Positions 10,057 to 20,781 of a stretch of 64,000 nt of DNA are shown here, piece after piece; within the stretch, counting starts at the first letter, position 1, and the number at the start of each line of letters is the position of its first letter. The notes below the pieces were generated by a model. It searched no databases and was not told the DNA's origin. It was given only the letters and a program-made list of their open reading frames with translations. The stretch is from Gentiana macrophylla (lineage: Eukaryota > Streptophyta > Magnoliopsida > Gentianales > Gentianaceae), in contig CM047815.1 in assembly GCA_026214975.1 (NCBI GenBank), positions 59,589,852 to 59,653,851 on the forward strand, given 5' to 3'. The translations under genes were made by a program, and so were the position numbers.

Positions 10057-10090
10057 CTAGGGGGGTTTGCCGTGCAAGATATGGCAAACA
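10057..10090 (-). mobile_element. candidate Helitron 3' terminus
   Basis: Read on the minus strand the sequence is a 7-bp hairpin stem (GTTTGCC...GGCAAAC, 10065-10071 with 10083-10089, 11-base loop), then CCCCC, then CTAG followed by host T. A hairpin followed within about ten bases by CTRR and a T target is the 3' end of plant Helitrons. The body would extend to the right. I cannot locate a convincing 5' TC end because 40 kb of later insertions lie in between. Confidence 0.5.
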
Positions 10091-10336
10091 ACATCCGTCT
10101 TTCTCAGACAGCTTATTTGGCCTCAACCTAAATTAGTAAACAAACCAGAGGACATGGATCATCACAAAATACCAAAAAGGATAGTACCACAACTTTATGT
10201 CACTACACTCGTATAGACCATTGATCAATTAGTGACCCATATCAGTCGGTACCACCATATCTTAGTTGCACAATGTAGTAGTATGATTATCTAATAATAC
10301 CGATATTAATCTCTTCCTTTCTTTTCATTATATACT
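10091..10336. other. non-coding DNA, possibly Helitron interior
   Basis: AT-rich sequence with no recognised domain. It lies between the likely Helitron end and the first exon-like segment. Confidence 0.4.
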
Positions 10337-10408
10337 TCAGGGACACCCTTCAAACCATTTTAAGTGCAATAATAGCTGTTGACATGAGTGAAGATCTGGA
10401 GATCCTTG
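10337..10408 (-). CDS. exon-like segment with terminal stop (23 codons)
   Basis: On the minus strand a good splice acceptor, TTATGTTGCAG, is followed by 23 sense codons (starting QGSPDLHSC, ending KWFEGCP) and TGA. It starts in phase 0, which matches the phase-0 donor of the segment at 32794-32874. The product is unknown. It may be the last exon of a broken host gene or a captured gene piece. Confidence 0.3.
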   Translation of the reverse strand, partial: QGSPDLHSCQQLLLHLKWFEGCP

Positions 10409-10769
10409 CTGCAACATAAGAAAATAGGTTATAGGCTAATAGCAATTAGGGGAATTTAATAAGAGAAAAGTAGTAAAGCAATAATCAATTCATCAAATGG
10501 TTCCCAAAAGAGGTAATGCACTCACCACAAACTAACAAATAAACAAGGGGTCCGAAGCCTACTACAGAATGACACTGCTCCGTGTGTTTCAGTAGATCAA
10601 ATTAAGCTTCTACAAAGATAGCACCATCCATCATTTACATCATTAAATTCACACTGCTTTATTGCATGTATCGATTATGAGCATAGTAACTAATGGCTGT
10701 TTTTATCTCTAATAGCAATAATCGACTCATAAGAAGATAAATACATACTTGTTCAAGTGGGGTGCAAAA
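10409..10769. other. intron-like non-coding DNA
   Basis: AT-rich with no recognised domain or repeat boundary. It lies between two minus-strand coding-like segments and begins with the acceptor of the left one. Confidence 0.4.
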
Positions 10770-10943
10770 TCACTGAGAGTGGGATTTCACCACTGATGAA
10801 GAAGAAAGCATGGGAATTTTGAGATCTATCATCACTTCTCTCGAAGTGATATGGCCAAGAACACGACTAATTGAAGTTTGCACTGAAAATTCAGCAAAAT
10901 TCGTCCATTGAAATTCAGCAGTACGACAGGGAGGAAATATCAT
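10770..10943 (-). CDS. short gene-like ORF, 57 codons, unknown
   Basis: The ATG at 10943 opens a 57-codon frame (starts MIFPPCRTAEF, contains ISRVLGHITSREV, ends KSHSQ) closed by TGA at 10770. Just upstream (10950-11030) is a GC-rich CCGCCGCCGCC patch, like a plant gene leader or a Pro/Gly-rich coding piece. The even amino-acid mix suggests real former coding sequence. I recognise no family; it could be a gene fragment carried by the possible Helitron. Confidence 0.28.
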   Translation of the reverse strand: MIFPPCRTAEFQWTNFAEFSVQTSISRVLGHITSREVMIDLKIPMLSSSSVVKSHSQ

Positions 10944-11348
10944 TTTAAGCCGCAGCCTCCGCCGGTAAACACCAAAACCAACTGGAGATGTGGAAATGAT
11001 TGTGGAAACCGCCGCCGCCGCCTAGAGGAGCAAGCACACGATCTGGAAAGCTGAATGAAATGAAAGAAAACCCTACAATACCTAATTAGAACTAACAGGC
11101 CAGCTATTCCAATATAACAAAAACATGTATGAGGGAACTCACTTACCCCTGTATTTGAGGCTCAACAATAACTGCAACCCTCTGTAGCAACAAAATGAGA
11201 ATGTGCAACTTTAACAATGAACATTGAACATGAAAGTCGGTAATCAAGTAATTTTTTAATTCATGAAAACAAATGAATGCATTAAAAAGTCGGTAATCAA
11301 GTAAGAATTCTATAACTTACGCCCATGTTCAATGTCGGTAATCAAGTA
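10944..11348. other. GC-rich patch and short direct repeats
   Basis: A CCG-repeat patch at about 11008-11025, then AT-rich DNA where GTCGGTAATCAAGTA occurs three times (about 11234, 11288 and 11334). The last copy ends at the Sirevirus insertion point. Confidence 0.55.
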
Positions 11349-13023
11349 TGTTGGTCCCTTGAAAAGGCTTGGTTAAGTTTATAGGGGAGGGGGTGAATAA
11401 ACTTAACACTTAAAACTTTTGGAGTTAACAAACTCAAAGAATGTCGAGAGCTCGATCGCGATCGCTTTCGATCAGTCTCTTGACAATGCAGATATTACTG
11501 GATTTGTTGCAGCGGAATATATTCAAATTAAGCCTTGTTACTTGTTGTTAAAAGGATGAAACTAAGTATTAAATACTCAGTAGTGTAAGTGTGTGATTCA
11601 GTTGCTAGTTTCAGTAAGTTGATGTGATCAATATACTAAATGCAGAAAATAAATGCAGAAAGTAAGTAGGCAAATTTTATAGTGGTTCCAGGTGGTGTAA
11701 TCCTGTCAGTCCACTATTCTCCTGTGATGTTGGAGGAAATTCACTAGAGATCTTTGAGGTTGCAGTTACAAAAATCCCTAAGCTGTCTGTCCTTCACCAA
11801 TAACTATGGCTTCACAAACTGAACACTTGAAACAGGTAGGATTGCTGCTCCAAAGTATTCCACTGGTCCTTGAAGGGTAGGATTGCCTCTTCACCAGCTC
11901 CACCACAAACAACAGTTCTTGACATCTAAGTGCTTCTCTATCTTAAGCAGGTTTCTTGTAAAAGAAAGGTTGAATCAAGTAAATGATTCTGTTATCAGCA
12001 GCTTGATCAGGATGAAATGATCAGCAGCTTGATGTCTTCAAGTGTGTGTACTTGATGTAACTTGATAGCAGGTTACACTTGAAGAGTTTTCTGGATCAAT
12101 AGCTTTTAGCTCAGTGATGTCAGCAGGGTGTTTTTCTTGATCAGAAATTTGATAGCTTTGAGTAGTTTATTTGTTTTTCATCACTTTTCATCATCTTCAA
12201 ACTGAGTCAGAAGTCCTCTATTTAGAGGTAGGAAACATGTGACTTCTTGTTTGAAATTCAAATAGCCGTTTCAGATTTGTCTTCATCTTGACTTGCTTTT
12301 TCTCGATCGTTTCATAGTAATCGACAATCGCCGCTTGCTTTTGTCGCCAACCGGCTCTGTCCACCCTTTGACTTATGTCCATTGGTTAATCCTCCGAATC
12401 TTTCCAACGTTCTTTTTATGTTGGCCGTTGATTTGTTGACAATATCAAGGCTTGTAATCCATCCTTATCCTTGTAATCTTCCAATGTAACCCTTGATTAA
12501 ATCGAGAATTATACTCAACATATGTTTGACTTATTTTAGTCTGCTGATGTACATATCTGTCAGCTGGCTTAAGTCTGCTGTGTTTCAATAAAACTTCAGC
12601 TGACTGCTTTTCATCTAACTTTTTATTATGAAGTTAGAGTACCCCATTTTGATTATAACTAGGTTCCAATCACCACTTAACATATGGAACTTAGACTTTG
12701 TACACAAGGTATATGTAATCAGTTTAGGTCATCACAGACTTCCCTAAATTCTGATTCCATATCCTTGACTTTAAATACTAAGTTTGATCCCTTAGCCTTC
12801 AATAACTGAGTTTGACTCCTCAGCCTTCAGTCTTCAGCAGGTTCCTAACTAGTCTACTGACCTAGTTACCCTACTGATCTAGACAGGTCTGTTGATATAG
12901 TTAGCTGACCTAATTACAATGCTTGTTTGATCAAACCTATACATTTATTCTAGACATCTTTTTGTCTTTGCTCTATAACAGCTAGTCTGGCACTCATCAT
13001 TAAAACTTAAAATATGTCCAACA
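11349..13023 (-). repeat. 3' LTR of Sirevirus
   Basis: 1675 bp, homologous along its length to 31027-32735. Differences cluster at CAG/CTG positions. The TATA-like box of the other copy is changed here (TATTTAGA at about 12217-12224). This stretch holds no gene. Confidence 0.92.
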
Positions 13024-13042
13024 ATTTCCCCCTTTTTAGTGA
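13024..13042 (-). other. polypurine tract of Sirevirus
   Basis: On the minus strand CATCACTAAAAAGGGGGAAA directly precedes the LTR start TGTTGGACAT. The same block ahead of a TGTTGG LTR is typical of Sireviruses. Confidence 0.88.
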
Positions 13043-13733
13043 TGATGCCAATACCCTCCTTACAGCAAAGCAAAAAGATAAAAACAAAAATAGAACAAAT
13101 TTAGACATTTCTTATTATAATCAAATTTGTTCAAACTTATTACAAACAAGGATCAGCAGAATGAAATAAACAATGTAAGTGTGCTGATCTAGTTTCTGTC
13201 TTTGTCTTGTTCCTTCTTCTCATAGAATTCCTTGATTTCCTTGATTATATCCACCATCCATTGGTTTTCAATTTGGGAAAAGTCAACCCAAGTATTCAGC
13301 TCTTTCCACCACTTCTAGGCTTCAGGTAAAGTTAACCATATGTTGTGAACATTGAAGCCTTGTCTCATGTAGAAGTGTTTAAATTCTTCCAGTGAATCCT
13401 ATGCTGATTGGGAAGCTCCCACTCTTTGACCTCTTCCACCTTTGCCTCCTCTTCCACCTCTACTAGAAGCTCTTAATCAATTTGACCCTTGTTTCCCAAA
13501 GTTTCAGTCCCAGAAAGGAATTCAGTCCCTCCTAAAATCCCATGTGATGATAGGGTCTCTTCTTTCCATAGTATAGCTTCTTATATTCTTGCAGTAGCTC
13601 ATCAGTCAACTGAATCCTGCCAGGTGCAGGTTTTATGAACTCATTTATATCATTCTCCCATTTCTTCTTGGAAAAGATCCTTGCAGCCTCCTTTGCTTCT
13701 GCTGTAAGGCCCTCTTACCCCTTATTGACATCA

Positions 13734-14405
13734 TCAATAAACCGGAACAGTAGACCATGAACACTCTCCTAGCAAGTTGACCTTCCATAATCTATGTCCT
13801 AGTGTCAACTGCAGTGATCCTTCCTTCCATAGTTTGTTCCAGCAGATTGATCCTCTCAATAACCTTAGGATCCAATGCAGTAGGTTGAGGTGCTTCAGCA
13901 GGGTGAGCCACAACAGGCTTGGGTGCCTCAGCAAGCTTGTCAAGCTTTTTATGTATTGAGGCAAACTGTTCATTTATATTTTTATCTCTCTTTGCTGTGC
14001 TCAACTTTATATTTCTCACATCTTGGGTTAGGTCAGCAATAGCATATTGAGTAAAAATGATGTTGGAAGCAAATTGCTTTGAGTGAGTTCTTCCTCTCTG
14101 CTTTTCCACCGATTCATCAAGTCTTCAAATCTTTGTTCTTGTCTATTTAGTTGAGTCCTTAACTGTGTAATATCACCTCTTACTGCCCTCAACTCATCCA
14201 AGACATGTGCTGGTATGGCACCAGCCATACCTCCAGCCATATGTCCAACAAAATCATCAGCAGGCTCTTCAACATTATAGTTTGCCCTTGGTATGCTGAC
14301 AACCATGGCTCTTGTCCTATCCCATCCAACAGGTTCAGGACCTTCCTCAATCACATCTCCAAAAATCTCTTCCAAAATAGGATCTTGTGCAGGTTGAGGT
14401 TCCAA
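13734..14405 (-). pseudogene. Sirevirus extra ORF, C-terminal coiled-coil part
   Basis: Two overlapping minus-strand frames (14028-14405 and 13792-14109) join in sense. The first begins MEPQPAQDPILEEIF and has a RAVRGDITQLRTQLNRQEQRF heptad pattern. The second continues with DVRNIKLSTAKRDKNINEQF and a Pro/Ala-rich stretch, then IERINLLEQTMEGRI. The heptads predict coiled coils. Further coding-like sequence continues to about 13300 with stops. No membrane segment is visible, so an envelope role is not supported by this part. The strand and position after RNase H make it part of the retroelement rather than a host gene. Confidence 0.6.
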
Positions 14406-14855
14406 AACATGTGCCTCCTCAAAATTGGTACATGTGCCTGTTGAGGTTCATCAGCAACCTGTTCTTCCTTAGGCTCTTGGAATTCCTCATCACTAAAGTC
14501 ATAGTCCAACAGCTGTTCATCCTCATCAACAACAGTCTGCTGACTATCTTTACCTTCAGTAGCCTTAACTTTAGTAGCCTGTACTACAACAGTTTTTTTT
14601 CACAACATGTGAAGGGGATTCCTCCAATCCCATCAATGGTTCCAACGTTTGTCCAGGTGCTGTCTGATCCTCAGCAGCCCGAACCTCCTGTTCCGACCTG
14701 TATTCAGGTGTTGTTTGTAACTCAGCAACCCGAGCCACCTCTTTAACAGAGATATGAGGAAATATAGCCAGATTTTCCTCTAAGACTCCTCTATCATCAG
14801 CAACCTTCTGTAATTGATCTGCAACTTGAGATAAGGTTTCCTGAGTGTCAAAACA

Positions 14856-15536
14856 CTACTGATACTGTGCTGAGTCCTCTGAACTTGTATTGACTTCTTC
14901 AAACATAACAACATCAAACATAGTTAATATTCTGGCCTCTTCCAGTGATGTTGCTACATCAAGCTGTCTCTCCAAATCTTCATGATAAGCAGCTCCCAGT
15001 TCTTCATTTAGCATATCAGTCTGTTGATCCTCAGTAGACTTGGCACCTTCAGCAAGCTGATCTGCCATATGTTCAGTGGACTCTGGTCCAGCTTCTCCAA
15101 TTGATTTATCTTTAACCAATCCACTGGATTCCCCTGGAAACATAGGATGATCATCATCAGAATCAGATGATGAAGAATCATCACTGTCAGGTGTCAACTT
15201 GGGATCTTTAAACATAATGTTCTTTTTCTGCTTCCCATCTTCTATAATTGCCATCAGCCTTATCTCCAACAGAGAAGTGTCAATCAGTCCAAGTAAACTT
15301 TCTACTTTTAACTGTTCAAATGCCCATTCTTCAAAACCAGTCATAGGGTCAGCAGCTGGTTTTTGTTTCTTGTAAAAACCAAACTTCCATTCAAAGTACT
15401 TTTGAACCCTTTTGAAGTCAGGATCCACCCTTTCTTTCTTTGACTTCTTTTCTCTTCTCTCAAAAGGCATTGAGGGCTTTCTTGGGGCAGGTTGTTCAAC
15501 TTGTTGTCCTCCAAAGGTCTCAACAAGATGAGTCAA
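14856..15536 (-). pseudogene. Sirevirus extra ORF, acidic middle part
   Basis: A 226-codon frame. An N-terminal basic patch (RREKKSKKERVD) is followed by a hydrophobic-aromatic stretch (YFEWKFGFYKKQ, FEEWAFEQLKVESLLGLID), a Ser/Asp run (DSDDSSSSDSDDDH) and a Glu-rich C-terminal half. I see no enzyme motif. It lies between the other extra-ORF segments on the same strand with short gaps, so all of them probably derive from one long reading frame broken by stops. The role of this ORF is unknown. Confidence 0.6.
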
Positions 15537-15578
15537 TATATCTATAGCATATACAAATAGGTCAGTAGGTTCATCAGG

Positions 15579-16118
15579 TTATACATTTGTCCCTACTAAC
15601 TCCAACTGTTCCACACTAGGCTCTCCCTGACTCATATGCACATCAGTAGGGTCTATGGAAGTGTGTTCTTCCCTCTGAGTTGTAGCATCCACAGTAGGGT
15701 CTTGAACAGGTTCAACACTTTCAACAGTAGGGTCAGGTACAACAGTGTGCTGTGGTTCTTCAATCTGTTGGTCAACAACAACATCAGCATCCTCAGTAGG
15801 CTCAATAGCCTCTTCTTCTACTTCTCTTTGGTCCTCCAAGACTCTTAGCTCTTTGCCTTTACCATGAACTCTCTTCTTTACAACCTGTTTCCTTCTCTTT
15901 GCATGTTGTTCTTTAATTTCAGTAGCTTTCCTCTTTCTTCTATCTTCTTTTAGCTGTACTTTCAAGATCTCAGCAGTAGTTTTCTTCCTTGTAACTTTAG
16001 TAGGATCAGAAGCCTCAACTTCTATTGGAACTTCAGTAGACTCAGCAGTGTCTGCTGATTGCTGTCTTGTCTTCTTAGGCTTTAACAGTTCAGTGATCTT
16101 TCTTGTATCACTAGCCAT
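15579..16118 (-). pseudogene. Sirevirus extra ORF, basic and Glu/Thr-rich part
   Basis: A 179-codon frame with a strongly basic central segment (KEDRRKRKATEIKEQHAKRRKQ, a likely nuclear-localisation or nucleic-acid-binding region) followed by repeated VEPVQDPTV and DPTV units. It lies 43 bp from the next segment upstream and in the same direction as pol. No catalytic motif or membrane segment is visible. Degenerate DPTV repeats suggest expansion of a disordered tail. Confidence 0.6.
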
Positions 16119-16160
16119 TCTTTTCTCAGTAGCCTTCTTTGGTGCAGCAGGTTGTGTAAC

Positions 16161-16976
16161 TTACTTAATCTGCCCACCATCATCATTATCATCACCACCA
16201 TTGTCACTCTCTATCCTTTTAGCATCTACATCTTCATCATCATCCAAACCAGGGATGAGATAACTGACTTCTGGCTTATATCTAGACTTGTTTATCTTTG
16301 TAGGTGCAATATCAACAATCTTCAAGTGGTTCAGTAGAGCCTGAACCATCAAACCAAAAGGCTTTGTCTTAGACTTCCTTGTTCCATCTATGTCTTCTGT
16401 TATCACCTTCTTCATGTACTGAACAAAGAATCCAGCCCAATCAAATCTTATACTCTTGCATATGATTATCAGATTGTCAATCTTTGGTCCAGAGAGATTA
16501 TCAAGACTGCCAGTAAATCCAAAAATGTTCTTGGCAATTATCTTGCTCAGTAGATTGTACTCCAATCTGATACGCTTTACATTGATATTCAGTATTGATG
16601 GTATGGACTTGTTTGTCTTTATTGAATTAACAAAGTCCAGTCTTGCGAAATGCATGATTCAGATTTTTGTAGGAGCACCATTTCCAGGTCCAAATCCGAA
16701 TGCCTCCTCAAAGAGATTTGAAGTGATTTGAATCACGTGACCATTTACAGTGGTAGTAAATGCCTCTGTATCATCCTCTATCACTATGTTCTTCCAGAAA
16801 TTAACAACATTAGTGTGTGAGATGTTGTCTAATCTTAGATTTAGAACATCCTCTAGTCCTTCATATCTTCTGATTCTTCTACCAATATTGATAGCTAACT
16901 CAGTCTTGTTAGCATCAACAACGAACCCTCTAACACTTTGGCTCGTTCCAATGTGCACATCACTTTTATCCGCCAT
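16161..16976 (-). pseudogene. Sirevirus extra ORF, N-terminal globular part
   Basis: Two frames, 16659-16976 (105 codons, start MADKSDVHIGTSQ) and 16161-16655, meet with a stop and frame change at about 16656. The pattern VVNFWKNIVIEDD...VNGHVIQITSNLFEEAFGFG resembles the start of the plant-transposon domain found in many retroelement-linked ORFs (V.EFY...V.G..V.FS...IN..FG). The second frame continues with RIRLEYNLLSKIIAKNIFGFTGS and ends in an Asp-rich tail. The ATG at 16976 lies about 610 bp after the end of RNase H, so it may have had its own translation start. Confidence 0.62.
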
Positions 16977-17472
16977 TGAAGAGCTTTGAAGAAGATGAAG
17001 AAGAAAGCTTGTAAATCTATGTTCACACGGTATATTCTCAGAGAAAATCGATCTGATGTTGTAAGCATCTTCTGTGTGTATGTTTGTATATATAGGGAAA
17101 GATAGTGGGTAGACATCATCGTGAAAGTCTTACACGTCTCGTAGAATTTAACCACGATTAAAGTTGGAATAAATGTGATGTTGCCACGTGTCCCACTAAC
17201 TGTTCCCATAAAGAGTTGTAACCGTTCGATATTGTAACCGCAGTTATAAAGGATAAGAATAATATCCAACTACTGTTCACTTTCATTTAAGTTTGACTGT
17301 CTTGTAACGTATACTCCAGCAGACTTGGTCTTCAATAGAGTTGGCTCAAAGACCCTCATCGACAAAGATGCCTCAAAGACTCTCTTGATGAGTTACTCTG
17401 TTGATCTTCATACACACTTGTTTTGTCCAACTCGATAATACAACATGAAGTTTAATACCAATGACTGATCTG
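16977..17472. other. spacer between pol and the extra ORF
   Basis: No domain recognised. It may have carried the splice acceptor or promoter used to express the extra ORF, but I see no clear signal. Confidence 0.4.
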
Positions 17473-18031
17473 TCAAGTGAGCTCACCCAACAGGACAAAG
17501 ACCAATCCCCTTGGCAACTTAATTTGCTCAATTGTCCAAACTAATTCAAGTACATGGAATTGTTGATACCAATGACTAGTCTGCTGATTAATGGTATATA
17601 AGTCAACTTTTATGATGCCAAGTTCAGTTCTTAACTTAGCAAATCTTTCACTATCCAATGGTTTGGTAAATATATCAGCAAGTTGATCTTTAGTAGGGAT
17701 GTAAAGAACCACCACATCTTTCTTCTTAACACGATCTCTTATAAAATGATGTCTCACATCAATGTGCTTGGTTCTTGAGTGCAAAACAGGATTTTCTGTG
17801 ATTGCAATTGCACTTGTGTTGTCACACATTATAGGAATTTCTCTTCCTTCAATTCCATAATCCCTTAATTGTTGTCTTAACCATATTTTTGTGCATGTGA
17901 GTTTCTAGCAAAGAAATATATTCAAAGAAGGTGGAAGTTGATATTGAATTTTGTTTCTTGTTGAACCAGGAAACAAGTCTATTTCCCATTAACTGACAGG
18001 TTCCTGTGGTACTTTTTCTATCAATCTTGCA
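17473..18031 (-). pseudogene. Sirevirus RNase H
   Basis: The frame 17473-17829 holds MCDNTSAIAI, HSRTKHIDVRHHFIRD and DQLADIFTKPL, the standard copia RNase H C-terminal motifs. Between 17830 and 18031 the DRKSTTGTCQ and VSWFNKKQNS pieces occur in shifted frames, and the usual STSEAEY motif is damaged (TSTFFEYIS instead). RNase H degrades the RNA template during reverse transcription. Confidence 0.85.
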
Positions 18032-18849
18032 TCATGCATAATCAGAATCTGAGTAGGATATAACTCTGAAGCTTCCATCTTTTGAATACCATATCCCTAC
18101 TCCCAAAGTCTCTTTTAGATACTTGAGAATCCTTTTGACTGCAGCTAAGTGACTTTCCTTTGGTTGAGATTGAAATCTTGCACAAACTCCTACAGCAAAG
18201 GATATATCAGGTCTGCTGGCAGTGAGGTACAACGGACTGCCTATCATCCTTCTGTATAAATTCTGATCAACATCTTTGCCTTCTTTATCTTCATCCGATC
18301 TGATGTTAGTACTCATAGGAGTTGATACCTTGGTGCTATTTTCCATGCCAAACTTCTTCAGTAGCTCCTTGGTATATTTAGTTTGATGAATGAAGATTCC
18401 ATCTTTCATTTGTTTGACTTGTAATCCCAAGAAGGAGTTCATCTCTCCCATCATACTCATTTGGAACTTGCTTTTCATAAGATTAGCAAACTTTTCACAT
18501 AGCAAATCATTTTCAGAACCAAAGATTATGTCATCAACATAAATCTGTACCAGCAGGGTGATGTCCCCTTCATTGATTCTGAAAAGAGTCTTGTCAATGG
18601 TACATTTGGTAAAACCATTATCCAACAAGAATTGAGATAGGGTTTCATACCATGCTCTTGGTGCTTGTTTCTAACAATAAAGTGCCTTGTTAAGACTGTA
18701 CACTTTATCTTCTTGATCTTTAACTTCAAAACCAGGAGGTTGCTGAACATAAACTTCCTCCTCTATTCAAAAATGCAGTTTTGACATCCATCTGGTATAC
18801 TTTGAAATTTTTGTAAGCAACATATGCCAAGAATAATCTTATAGCTTCC
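18032..18849 (-). pseudogene. Sirevirus reverse transcriptase, C-terminal part
   Basis: The 198-codon frame 18032-18628 contains the catalytic IYVDDIIFGSEN (about 18510-18546), SFLGLQVKQ, IHQTKYTKELLKKFGM, RRMIGSPLYLTASRPDI and YSDSDYA. Upstream to 18849 the YQMDVKTAFLN motif is present in another frame with a break near 18760. The sequence stops at 18849, where the gypsy-type element entered; the N-terminal part resumes at 26730. The CTTCC duplication proves the two parts were once contiguous. Confidence 0.9.
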
Positions 18850-20550
18850 TGATGACGGTCAAAATATACTCGTAAACGTCATCAATGTTATCCTTAAATC
18901 AAGCCTAATAATATATATTTTATGTTAAATCACATGTTTATAAAGTTTATTTAATGTTATGTGATTAATAGAATGTAATTTGGTATTTATCCGTTTTTAT
19001 CATTTAAATACAATTTACTATGCAATAAATATTTATTTTGTAGATTGAGATAAATTGGAGGATAATTACAAATGGATGAATTAAATCTCAAGATAAATCA
19101 AGAAAATTCGAGTGCATTGAAGATAAATACCGGATCAAAGACGAAAAGAGGAGTAAGGAATGACAAGAGCCAATGAGCCAATCAAAGTTGATGGACTCAT
19201 TTGGCGGCAAAGAAGTGCTCACTACCGAGCGAGTTCCCTAAAGCCACCGGATCGACTTGGAGTTATCCTAACGCGCTTTTAGACTTCATTTGGATTTAGG
19301 AAACCTATTTTAGATCGGTTAATGCTTATCCTAACTCTGTTTTTAACCCCTATATATACTTGTGCTATTTCATTAGCAAAAACACACCTTAGACAATTCT
19401 CTCGAATTATAATAAAGTTCTCGCTTTTCCTCAGAGTGGTTTTTATACAAGTTCTGCAAAATGTAAGTTCTTGTATTTATTTCTTCTTAGTTCTTTATAA
19501 TTAAGTCCCCAATTATTGTTTATCGTTTGAGATTGTTTGTTCTTAGTTAAACGATGTAGATCTAGGATTACGACGTGAGGCAGTGGGGATTCCTCGTCTA
19601 TAAGGATCCACACGCCCACGCCTATGTCTCGTGACCTATGTATGACTTTACTTTGATCAACAATCGTGTTTTTAGTAGATCTATATAATTGCTTTATGAA
19701 TCTCTATTTTATCCGTTACGTATGTAGAAACGCTATGATTTAGTTGTTCGTCACGTCAATCTAGCCACGTCTTTATGGTGTGATTTTCCACCTAGAATTT
19801 CTTATCTTGGTAGGTATGGCTACGGCTACGTTGCTCGTCTGTTTTAATTAGCGTATTATTAGTAAATACCAATATAGTACTCCTAGGTCGGCTTATGAAT
19901 TGATCTTCCGGGACTTTCAGCGAGATCTAGATCTGTGTTATATTTGGGAATTGCTAGCACCTAGTTATACGTACATCGTAGATTAACATGATACCTAAAA
20001 AGTTAGTGTTAATGGGACGGAGACTGATGTGATCGCTTAGGAAGTATGCCTAACCACAAGAATGTTGCCTAGGTGAGGAATACGGTTAATATCGGCATCC
20101 CTAGTTTTGTAAGCGTGCAAGTTATATGAGATGGAGGCCTCACGGCGAAGTCACGTAATGTAGCACAAAGATCTAGATGGCCTACCCGGAGCTAGATCTA
20201 GTTTGGGGATGACTCCGTAGCCAATATAAAAGAAATACGAATTGGATTAATAGTTGTCGAGTCTAGCTTAATTATATAGAATCTCTAGATCCAAACGATA
20301 ACATAATAATTGGGGTGGTTAATTACGTTGTTTGTGTCGTGTCCTTTATCTTTCTTGTCTCTTGTTGGTCGTAGACCGCCTTTGTCTCCTTGATATGAAT
20401 AATTAATTGTTTGTATATAAATGATCCACAATTGGTTCCTTGTGGGATCTACCTTGATTCGCTATAACTATACTACGATGGACCTAGTCCTCTTGCTAGT
20501 ATTGGTTTATGGTGGTCAAGTATTTTATTTTCACTTGATCTACGTCATCA
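18850..20550 (+). repeat. 5' LTR of nested gypsy-type element
   Basis: 1701-bp LTR matching 25027-26724 closely. It has a TATATATACT box at 19350-19359, conserved in the other copy, and no coding content. Confidence 0.92.
19350..19359 (+). promoter_or_regulatory. TATA-like box in gypsy-type LTR
   Basis: CTATATATAC preceded by a pyrimidine stretch, conserved at about 25520-25530 in the 3' LTR. Likely core promoter; start site not determined. Confidence 0.4.
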
Positions 20551-20556
20551 AGTTTT

Positions 20557-20574
20557 TGGCGCCGTTTCCGGGGA
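20557..20574 (+). other. primer-binding site, tRNA-Asp type
   Basis: TGGCGCCGTTTCCGGGGA begins 6 bp after the LTR; it differs by one base from the TGGCGCCGTTGCCGGGGA seen in the 32907-44947 element. Confidence 0.85.
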
Positions 20575-20781
20575 ACCAACGGTTAATTTTATATATAAAT
20601 AATTTTTTATTCATGTTAAGTTTTTTGTTTTAGAGTCTGTTTTTTACGTTTTTGAGTCACTCTGGTTGTCTGCTCTATGTAAAAATTCTAGATTCTACTC
20701 AAACTGGTTTCACTCCCAGCGAGACTACCTCTCGCTGCCAGCGAGCCTGGTCAGTTTTATAGGATTTCGCGTGTCTGTTTG

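Noticed and set aside
13734..16976. Envelope protein of a retrovirus-like element
   Set aside because: No signal peptide, membrane segment or cleavage motif visible; kept only as an extra ORF of unknown role.
13777..16989. Several forward-strand frames
   Set aside because: They are shadows of the minus-strand Sirevirus extra ORF.
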